A program made the translations under genes and the position numbers. Below, in pieces: positions 1-6,513 of a DNA stretch of 6,887 nt. The stretch is from Bacteroidota bacterium. Its GTDB lineage: Bacteria > Bacteroidota > Bacteroidia > Bacteroidales > UBA1715. The stretch spans positions 1-6,887 of the forward strand of contig JAJUFK010000126.1 of the NCBI GenBank assembly GCA_029266015.1, given 5' to 3'. The notes under the pieces were generated by a model. That model saw nothing but the letters and a program-made list of their open reading frames with translations. It ran no database searches and was not told the DNA's origin. The stretch's first letter is position 1. Every line of letters starts with the position of its first letter.

Positions 1-433
1 GGAACCCATTGCAAAAATTACCGGGGCTAGTAATTCCAATACTCCTACTCATTATGAAGTTATAGATAACAACAAAGGATTATATGCCGACAATATGTTG
101 TATTACAGATTAAAACAGACCGATAGAAATGGAGCATATAGTTATTCTAATATAGTAAGCACTTATGGGTGCGGCGAATTTATGAACGATTGCGAAATAT
201 ATCCGAATCCTGTTATCACAGATGCAGTTGTTCGATTCAATTTTATTCCACAATCAACAATTACTATTGAAATTCGCGACATGCAAGGCAAAATAATAAA
301 AACAATGCAAGTACCGACACAAAAAAACAAACAAGAAATTACCGTGAATTTTGCAAAAATTCCTGCCGGTAGCTATATATTACATATATCAGATATTGAA
401 CATAAATCATCTGTAAATTTTATAAAAAAATAA
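1..433 (+). CDS. T9SS cargo protein, C-terminal fragment with type A sorting domain (5' truncated)
   Basis: The reading frame is open from base 2 to the TAA at 431-433, giving 143 visible residues. The start lies left of the window, and the first internal ATG (base 95) is mid-protein, not a start. The visible part opens with the segment that commonly precedes T9SS tails: an N-S-N-T-P-T-H-Y-E-V-I-D stretch and then Y-Y-R-L-K-Q-T-D-R-N-G, followed by Y-S-Y-S-N-I-V. The last ~77 residues are a type A sorting domain: Y-P-N-P at visible residues 67-70, the beta-strand I-E-I-R-D-M-Q-G-K, then I-P-A-G-S-Y-I-L-H-I and a short basic end (N-F-I-K-K). Such domains direct a protein through the outer membrane by T9SS, usually with removal of the tail and anchoring to the surface or release. 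The catalytic or binding part is outside the window, so the function is unknown. The gene converges on the CotH gene with a one-base gap. Confidence 0.9.
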   Translation, partial: EPIAKITGASNSNTPTHYEVIDNNKGLYADNMLYYRLKQTDRNGAYSYSNIVSTYGCGEFMNDCEIYPNPVITDAVVRFNFIPQSTITIEIRDMQGKIIKTMQVPTQKNKQEITVNFAKIPAGSYILHISDIEHKSSVNFIKK

Positions 434-463
434 TTTACTGCTTTGTTATCAACTGATAAAGCA
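411..463. terminator. Inverted repeats at the convergent stop junction, weak candidate terminator
   Basis: Two overlapping inverted repeats sit where the two convergent genes end. GTAAATT (413-419) and AATTTAC (432-438) are perfect 7-base arms around a 12-base loop that holds seven A's (424-430), and they embrace both stop codons. Beside them TGCTTT (439-444) and AAAGCA (458-463) form a second, imperfect stem with an inner ATC/GAT pairing. Read on the minus strand, this second stem is followed after about 8 bases by a run of seven T's, which could serve the long operon. The stems are AT-rich and the T-run is not adjacent, so this is a poor match to a classical intrinsic terminator. It is the only candidate at a junction with no intergenic space. 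Confidence 0.27.
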
Positions 464-3400
464 CTTGATTCAATGTATTTATTTGCACTATATACATTCC
501 TGCCGGTAAAGTTGAAATATCAATATTTGTAGAATCTGAAACTTCTATTTGCATTAATTCTTGTCCAAGCAATGTATATATACTAATCATATAAGCATTA
601 TCTATCGAAATTCCTATATGTGATTTACATGGATTAGGATACACATATTGAGTTGTATGTGAAATTTCTTGTAATGATGTCTGACCTTTTATATTGTTTG
701 CTTCAGGAGTGCCTCCTACGTTACCATATGTCCATGTGTTATTTGCATCACGTATTATAGTTCGTCCTGTACCATTTGTTATAATACCCAAATCAGAAAA
801 AACACTATATTGGACTGAATCTACAACTAATTCATATTGGTCTGCTAAGCGAATAAAATCACCACTACTTTTGAACCCAATATTGAGAGGAGTACATGTA
901 ACTTGCGGATATACTGTTGCAAATTTTTGAGGATTTTCACAAAAAACTATATATGACTTTGCAGCAATTGCAGTAGGCTTTGGAATAATACTTATTGAAT
1001 TATTACCGTCACGTAAGACCCAACCGGATATATCTACAAGTGAATTACCTGAATTATATAACTCAATCCAGTCTCCACATTTTGCATTATCGTGTGGGTT
1101 ATACATTACTTCATTAATTTGAATAGCATTATAATTTACATTTCTAATCAAAGGTGTATTGGTTTTACCCGGTGTCCCCATATATGTAGGTGCTCGCCAA
1201 ATCATAGGATTTTGAACAAAATTATTTGCATCGGTACATTCTAAAGTATATCCGTATCCATCACATTTTTTAGGATATGGATATGTATCATTGTATGAGA
1301 TAGAATGTATAGTATACCCCTGTGCGTTTCGTAAAAATAATGTTTCTTGCGATTTAGATAATGTAAATGGTATATTCCCAAAACGCATATACGTTGCCAA
1401 GGGATACATAGTATTATATTTTAATAGAGAAGATGATACAATACAATACGAATTTGCAGGAATTACAGACCCCTGAGGAAATATAAAAGGTTTGTTTGGT
1501 GATTGTGTTGTAATTGTCCAACCAGACACATCTTGATTAGTATTTGATTTATTATACAATTCAATCCAATCTCCTGTATCAGACTCTGAATTTGAATTAT
1601 AATTAATTTCACTAATTACTATTTGTGGTATATTTTGAGCATTGTATGTAAAAACGGCATGTACAGAAGTAGCAGAATTTTTAGTAAGTGTAATTGTAGG
1701 ATTTGTTGACACTACTGCACCTTGCCATGTAACAAATGTATATCCTGGAGCAGGAATGGCAGTAAGAGTTATGGTATTATTATTAAAATATAATCCTGAC
1801 CATGGGAACTTAGTAATATCTATTGTATTTACATGAATTCGTCCGGGATTGCTATGCGAACTGGTAATAGTAAGAGGATAACTACCTCCGGTATTAAAAT
1901 ATTCCTCAAAATGTTGACGCATTATAGCACCTCTATTCTTTCCAAATTCTTTCATGCCCAATATATTAGCATACATATCATCACTATTGGCATTCCATCG
2001 GGTAGCATGATATGATAATTCATTTATTATCAAATTTTTTAATGAATCTATATGCCGCGATATAGAATCAGGATGAAATGTTGTATTTAGTCTATCTGCA
2101 ACATGATTAAGAAATAATGCATTAAACTCTTGATTTTGCGTTAATTTTCGTAACATAAGCGTACTCCATGGTGGATTTGGCCACCCAATAGATTCATCAT
2201 TGGTTAAGGCAAAAGTAAGCATATTTCTATATACTTTATTAGCATCCCAAATACCAAAACCAAAATCTAAATCATATAAAATATATCGCCATTTGCCTTG
2301 TGAACCATATTCTCTCCAAGCTTTTACATTATTACCGGGCCAATCTTCATTTACGGCAAACATTTCAATTACATTATACTTAATATAATTATCAATATCT
2401 AAATCTTGTTTTACTCGTTCATAATTAGCAGGTATTGAAATATCGTTATTGCTTATAAAAGCATATAAATCTCTAAAATTTTGAATATCACCATACACCG
2501 GTTCATCTACATTTGCCAAAATAGCAAAACTTTCAAGTGGAATACCATGATTTCCAGTGATAAAATCTTTATTAATTTTTTCACGAAAATTTAATATTCC
2601 CCAATATTGTCCATTCATGTAGACTACAGCAGGTTGATATGCCTGATAATCAATCCCCATATTTCGACACAAAGATTGAATGGCTCCATCACGCATATGA
2701 GTATTACAATTATCATTTCCTGAATTTCGAAGAATAAATGACTGAAACGAATAGATAGGCTTATCTTTAAAAATCTGATATTCTATTGCTTCGTCGCCAT
2801 ATTTGTCGCGTGCATAAAATTTTAACGACTTCTGAGGATTTGCTCTACTCCAATTTCCTGCAATTTTAACACCTAAATTATGAGAAAAAACTGTTGTGCC
2901 ATCAGGATGAAAAACCTCAACATGACATGGGCGTTCCCAATCTTGCCAAAAATTTGCTCCAAAATTTGGAGGATCTGATTGCGCATTGGGACCTAACACA
3001 TAAATGCCAGTTTTAGGGTCAAAAAAATCATTATGATTATACGTTATTGAAACTATAGGTAATCTGTGTGTTCGTTTAAAAATAATATACGAATGCGTTA
3101 CTACATCACTTGGTACATATCCAGATTTATAGGCTCTATACTTTAAAATGGTGCTGGTAGAAACTGATATAGGAGCCGTATAGAGCTTAGAATTTTCTGT
3201 TGGAATACTTCCATCGGTTGTATAATAAATTTGTGTATTATTATCGGGACTATATATAATAATCACTTGATTTTTGGAATACACCCCGCCTGCTACTGAA
3301 ACAACAGGTTTTGACAACGTTTTTGGCGTATAAACAATAACCGAGTTTTCTTTTCCAAATGTGGGACTTGTGAAATATACCGTACTCTTAGTTTCATTTC

Positions 3401-4382
3401 GAGCTCGACCAATAGAAACGTCTTGCGGTAAATCTTCAAATGCTATACTATCAGCAAGTATAGTATTTTTAAAAAGATATATTGTTTCTTTGGAAGCACT
3501 CACTTTAAAAGGAGCCTGGTTACCTGCTTGAGGCAACTGAATATATGTTGAAACCCCGGTATTACCAATTTTTTTTTCAGAATATCCAAGTGTAAATATA
3601 GGTATTGCTGTCATATCCGATGAATTTATATCTGTATTATGTATTTGAATACACAATACATTTTCTCCATTTTGAATTATATCTGTAATATCAGCAATTG
3701 GAAATGATTCTATAGGTAATTTCTGATACCAATTAGCCTCGTGACCACTTGCTCCGGCGTTATATGAAGGAGGATTTCCTGCAATAGAAGCACGAGCTAT
3801 TTCAACTCCATTAAGATATGCAACAAACCCATCATCGTAATCCATGTGCAGTATTGCCGACGAAATTATTGAAACATCTGCAATAGAAAATGTTTTACGA
3901 ATAAATACCGAAATACAATTTTCTAAAACCGTTACATCATCATTATCTCCATATCCAAACCCTGAAGGACCTTGAGACCATGAAGCATCATTGAAGCCTA
4001 ATTGTTTCCATTGTGTTGGCAATTCGGTAGTAGGAACTATATATTTCCACACAGCACCTTTATCTATAATTGTTTCCCAATCAACAACCAATTCTTTAGG
4101 ATTAGTAGCTTCTATCGCATAAAATGCTCCTGGAGCAAGTTGTACATTTGGTAATTGCCATGGATGAGACTTTGTTTTTGAATCGGCTAAACTAAATTGA
4201 GACAGATTTATAGTTTTAGTAGAAACATTTTTTAATTCTATCCAATCGGGTGTTTTACCGGCAGCATTGGTATACCCACTAGTATTATTTGCAACAATTT
4301 CATTTATAATTAATTCCTGAGCAAAACAAGTAACTCTTACAAATAAACTTATTATAAATAATATGCGTAAAAAATATTTCAT
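435..4382 (-). CDS. Secreted CotH-kinase protein with three lamin-tail domains and T9SS sorting domain
   Basis: A predicted 1315-residue surface or secreted protein. The ATG at 4382 is chosen because it gives a clean signal peptide (M-K-Y-F-L-R-I-L-F-I-I-S-L-F, cleavage probably before Q22). The frame also opens at a GTG at 4433, but that adds 17 residues ahead of the signal peptide and overlaps the upstream gene. Domains in order: lamin-tail domain 1, first half (~24-95); an inserted beta-sandwich resembling galactose-binding modules (~95-268, with G-A-V-W-K-Y, G-F-G-Y-G-D, F-I-R-K-T-F and Y-L-N-G-V-E-I-A-R); lamin-tail 1, second half (~279-348); chitobiase C-terminal-like module (~356-435, Y-Y-T-T-D-G-S-I-P-T); CotH kinase (~441-798); an InlB-B-repeat-like module (~835-915); lamin-tail domains 2 (~919-1073) and 3 (~1085-1229); T9SS type A tail (~1241-1315, Y-P-N-P and L-P-A-G-M-Y). 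Each lamin-tail domain carries D-W-I-E-L-x-N. CotH of Bacillus subtilis is an atypical protein kinase that phosphorylates spore-coat proteins. Kinase-like residues are kept here: N-E-D-W-P-G-N-N (N678, D680, N684) and Y-D-L-D-F-G (D704, D706). The substrate is unknown. Last gene of the operon, 31 bases after the DUF2490 gene. Confidence 0.93.
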   Translation of the reverse strand: MKYFLRILFIISLFVRVTCFAQELIINEIVANNTSGYTNAAGKTPDWIELKNVSTKTINLSQFSLADSKTKSHPWQLPNVQLAPGAFYAIEATNPKELVVDWETIIDKGAVWKYIVPTTELPTQWKQLGFNDASWSQGPSGFGYGDNDDVTVLENCISVFIRKTFSIADVSIISSAILHMDYDDGFVAYLNGVEIARASIAGNPPSYNAGASGHEANWYQKLPIESFPIADITDIIQNGENVLCIQIHNTDINSSDMTAIPIFTLGYSEKKIGNTGVSTYIQLPQAGNQAPFKVSASKETIYLFKNTILADSIAFEDLPQDVSIGRARNETKSTVYFTSPTFGKENSVIVYTPKTLSKPVVSVAGGVYSKNQVIIIYSPDNNTQIYYTTDGSIPTENSKLYTAPISVSTSTILKYRAYKSGYVPSDVVTHSYIIFKRTHRLPIVSITYNHNDFFDPKTGIYVLGPNAQSDPPNFGANFWQDWERPCHVEVFHPDGTTVFSHNLGVKIAGNWSRANPQKSLKFYARDKYGDEAIEYQIFKDKPIYSFQSFILRNSGNDNCNTHMRDGAIQSLCRNMGIDYQAYQPAVVYMNGQYWGILNFREKINKDFITGNHGIPLESFAILANVDEPVYGDIQNFRDLYAFISNNDISIPANYERVKQDLDIDNYIKYNVIEMFAVNEDWPGNNVKAWREYGSQGKWRYILYDLDFGFGIWDANKVYRNMLTFALTNDESIGWPNPPWSTLMLRKLTQNQEFNALFLNHVADRLNTTFHPDSISRHIDSLKNLIINELSYHATRWNANSDDMYANILGMKEFGKNRGAIMRQHFEEYFNTGGSYPLTITSSHSNPGRIHVNTIDITKFPWSGLYFNNNTITLTAIPAPGYTFVTWQGAVVSTNPTITLTKNSATSVHAVFTYNAQNIPQIVISEINYNSNSESDTGDWIELYNKSNTNQDVSGWTITTQSPNKPFIFPQGSVIPANSYCIVSSSLLKYNTMYPLATYMRFGNIPFTLSKSQETLFLRNAQGYTIHSISYNDTYPYPKKCDGYGYTLECTDANNFVQNPMIWRAPTYMGTPGKTNTPLIRNVNYNAIQINEVMYNPHDNAKCGDWIELYNSGNSLVDISGWVLRDGNNSISIIPKPTAIAAKSYIVFCENPQKFATVYPQVTCTPLNIGFKSSGDFIRLADQYELVVDSVQYSVFSDLGIITNGTGRTIIRDANNTWTYGNVGGTPEANNIKGQTSLQEISHTTQYVYPNPCKSHIGISIDNAYMISIYTLLGQELMQIEVSDSTNIDISTLPAGMYIVQINTLNQVLYQLITKQ

Positions 4383-4413
4383 TGTTATATTTATTATATA
4401 TATTTTTAGTATA

Positions 4414-5082
4414 TCAAAAAGATTTTGAAACACTTATAGAATATATAGATGTATTTACGGATTTTCCGAAACTTTGTTTATATGTATATGCTGTACTTGC
4501 CTCAAATTTATTTTTTAAATTAAAATCTACCCCACATGAATATCGTATTTCACTTAATAAAAATTGACTTTGATTATATACAGTATGGAATGTTTCTATT
4601 GAAAGAGAAGGTGAAATAAACGCTTTTTTACGAGCATATGATAATTTTAATCGGTTTCTGTCTTCAAATTGCGGATACAAATCAATATATTCATTGATAT
4701 ATGTATCGCGATTTATTTCAAATTTATTTCGATATGCAACACGAATATTACCATATTTTTGACGATATGAAAATGTAAAAGCTCCGGTATGAGCTGCAAA
4801 AAAACCCTGTGGTCTATTTTTTTCGGTACACTTATATGTAATTCCAACAGAAATAGGTTTTATAAGTTTATATGAAACTCCTATTTCACCCGAAATTGAT
4901 TTGATATATGATCCAACTTCTTGAAATCGTGTTTCTATTATAGCTTCTGCTTGTAAATTATAAACTATCTCAGATGAAACTCCTAATTCCGTCCACAATT
5001 CATTAGTATGAGTTTGACTATACAAAGTACTATAACCACATACAATTAAAAAAAATAATCCTATGAAATAGTTTTTTCTCAC
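4414..5082 (-). CDS. Exported DUF2490-like outer-membrane beta-barrel protein
   Basis: 222 residues. The start is a GTG at 5082; an in-frame TAG lies immediately upstream (5083-5085), so no longer start exists, and no early ATG would keep the signal peptide. Residues 1-22 are a signal peptide (R-K-N-Y, then a hydrophobic F-I-G-L-F-F-L-I-V core, cleavage near Y-S/Q). The rest is a run of amphipathic beta-strands with alternating aromatic, charged and polar residues. It includes E-L-W-T-E-L-G near the mature N-terminus, R-N-R-L-K-L-S-Y (143-149 region) and P-S-L-S-I-E-T-F-H (158-166), and it ends in a phenylalanine (S-K-S-F), as outer-membrane barrels usually do. Length and layout match the DUF2490 family, whose function is not known. 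It begins 4 bases after the DUF4956 stop, so translation is probably coupled. Inferred location is the outer membrane, possibly as a pore for this operon. Family assignment is from pattern recognition only. Confidence 0.75.
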   Translation of the reverse strand: MRKNYFIGLFFLIVCGYSTLYSQTHTNELWTELGVSSEIVYNLQAEAIIETRFQEVGSYIKSISGEIGVSYKLIKPISVGITYKCTEKNRPQGFFAAHTGAFTFSYRQKYGNIRVAYRNKFEINRDTYINEYIDLYPQFEDRNRLKLSYARKKAFISPSLSIETFHTVYNQSQFLLSEIRYSCGVDFNLKNKFEASTAYTYKQSFGKSVNTSIYSISVSKSF

Positions 5083-5086
5083 CTAA

Positions 5087-5743
5087 TTAATCATCTCCAC
5101 CTTTTGTGTTTTCTGCCAATTGATTTATATCATTATCTTTTTCATAATAATAAATTTGAATTCGTGCCGAATCACTTAAAAAATTAATATCGCCAACATC
5201 AATTCTATTAATTGTAAGACCTGTACGTTTCTCTAAATCTGCCTTTAATTCATCATATTTTTCAGGTTTTATTAAATCAATATTATCATATCGAATTATT
5301 TTGTGAGACTCATGTCTAAGCAACCATAATTTTTCTAAAATATAGGTAATTCCAAGAATCGCAATATTTGTAAATAAAAGCTCTGCATAACTTATTTTTT
5401 TATTAGCCAATGCATTTACAACCGACAAACCAATAACTAAAAATAAATACGTCATTTCTTTAATTGGCATTTGACTTGTCCTATAACGAATAATACCAAA
5501 AATAGCAAATAACCCAAGTGCAAATCCAATTTGCATTTTTACACTACTTAACAAAAAGCATAATAAAAATACTATGGTAGAAATTAATATATAAGTAAAT
5601 AAATAATCTTTACGTTTTGTAATTGCATAGTATAAAAATCTAACAATTACTATAATAAAAAACATATTAAATGAAAATCGGATGATTAGTTCAATAAAAT
5701 CAGAACTATTTAAAAGAGGGATGCCAAATATTTTTTGTTCCAT
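5087..5743 (-). CDS. DUF4956 integral membrane protein
   Basis: 218 residues with an N-terminal membrane part and a soluble C-terminal part. Likely membrane segments are residues ~17-41, 47-67, 70-85, 97-112 and 120-137. The family hallmark is the glycine-rich third segment running from G73 through F-A-L-G-L-F-A-I-F-G to I-I-R-Y-R-T (84-89), followed by the short loop Q-M-P-I-K-E-M-T-Y. Residues ~142-218 are hydrophilic, with an alpha/beta pattern (Y-D-E-L-K-A-D-L-E-K-R-T-G, then I-N-R-I-D-V-G-D-I and A-R-I-Q-I-Y-Y-Y) that resembles a small ferredoxin-like or regulatory domain, and they end in acidic G-G-D-D. DUF4956 has no proven function, but its genes are repeatedly found next to VTC-domain genes. 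Here it begins 8 bases after the VTC gene. I infer that it is the inner-membrane partner of the VTC protein, in a role like the membrane subunits of the yeast VTC complex. Confidence 0.9.
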   Translation of the reverse strand: MEQKIFGIPLLNSSDFIELIIRFSFNMFFIIVIVRFLYYAITKRKDYLFTYILISTIVFLLCFLLSSVKMQIGFALGLFAIFGIIRYRTSQMPIKEMTYLFLVIGLSVVNALANKKISYAELLFTNIAILGITYILEKLWLLRHESHKIIRYDNIDLIKPEKYDELKADLEKRTGLTINRIDVGDINFLSDSARIQIYYYEKDNDINQLAENTKGGDD

Positions 5744-5751
5744 ACGTATAA

Positions 5752-6510
5752 TTATTTTGAGTTAATTTTTAATTTTTCAATAAATCGTAATTTTTTCTTA
5801 AATCTATTCTTTTTAATATCATATATAGCTGCCGTTCCTATAGAATATTTACTCATACCTCTTTGAAAAACTCTATGTTTTAATAACACCGATTGCAATT
5901 TAGAGTTAGATGTTGATTTATCACGTTTAAGTTCAATAATACAAACATGAGAAAAATCTACTGTTTCATTGGTTTCACAATTAGTTACATGTAAATCTAT
6001 ATCAATAGTTGCCCTTTCACCTTGTGCTAAATTAACTAATGTTAATCGAGTATATTCTACAAGAGATTTATGTCGTAATTGTTCTCCTGAATATGGCGAA
6101 TTTTTCGTAATAAAATCATTCGCTTCAGTCAAATCTTTTGAAATTGGAAACGGAATACGTTTTTTAAATGTTTTGCCTTTATTTGTTTTAAATTTAATTT
6201 CTAAAAATTCAGCATTAGTAGACATATAAGTTCTATGTCTTATTTTATATCTATTTAGCTTACCATTTTGATGACTCATATACATTGAGTCTTCTGCCGT
6301 ATCAAAATAAATAGTTTTGTATTCTTGAAATGGATTTTGATTTATAGTAAGAATAGTATACTCATCATTCAAATCATTTAAAATTGCATATAATGTGGGA
6401 ATAGTCGTAATAAATTTATAATCATTTCTTACAAGTAATTTAACCGAATCCATCTCCTCCAATGAGATTGGTTTAAAAGAATTAATTATATCAACTAAGG
6501 TAGAATCCAT
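5752..6510 (-). CDS. VTC-domain polyphosphate polymerase-like protein
   Basis: 252 residues, soluble, covering one complete VTC domain (CYTH-like tunnel fold). The yeast member Vtc4 transfers the gamma phosphate of ATP onto a growing polyphosphate chain with a divalent metal. Residues matching the basic tunnel and metal site are all present: R28 and K32 (R-N-D-Y-K-F), the Y-K-T-I-Y-F-D-T strand (64-71), K89/R91/R93 (R-Y-K-I-R-H-R), E104/K106/K108 (L-E-I-K-F-K), K117/R118 region, R155 (T-R-L-T-L), D170/D172, E193/K195 (I-E-L-K-R-D-K) and K221 (S-K-Y-S-I-G). This suggests an active enzyme. The ATG at 6510 keeps the conserved P-I-S-L-E-E-M-D start of the domain. A second ATG at 6453 (M20) would cut it. 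Unlike yeast VTC subunits, it has neither an SPX domain nor membrane helices; the membrane part is probably supplied by the next gene. The tail (233-252) is strongly basic. It lies 3 bases after the YD-like gene. Confidence 0.92.
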   Translation of the reverse strand: MDSTLVDIINSFKPISLEEMDSVKLLVRNDYKFITTIPTLYAILNDLNDEYTILTINQNPFQEYKTIYFDTAEDSMYMSHQNGKLNRYKIRHRTYMSTNAEFLEIKFKTNKGKTFKKRIPFPISKDLTEANDFITKNSPYSGEQLRHKSLVEYTRLTLVNLAQGERATIDIDLHVTNCETNETVDFSHVCIIELKRDKSTSNSKLQSVLLKHRVFQRGMSKYSIGTAAIYDIKKNRFKKKLRFIEKLKINSK

Positions 6511-6513
6511 CCT

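Noticed and set aside
362..508. Shared word CCTGCCGGTA in both T9SS tails (362-371 and 499-508) as a recombination site
   Set aside because: It encodes the conserved P-A-G turn on opposite strands and is nearly palindromic, so the match follows from shared protein motifs rather than a DNA element.
4383..4413. Internal promoter in the 31-base gap before the CotH gene
   Set aside because: The gap is AT-rich with TTTTTG-like and TATA-like words, but no properly spaced TTTG / TAnnTTTG pair of the Bacteroidota type is visible.
435..4433. GTG at 4433 as the start of the CotH protein
   Set aside because: It would overlap the upstream gene by 20 bases and put 17 residues before a standard signal peptide that starts at the ATG at 4382.
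5969..6229. 86-codon open frame on the + strand inside the VTC gene
   Set aside because: It is antisense to a strongly supported conserved gene, with no recognisable domain. The other short + strand frames inside the CotH gene are shadows for the same reason.
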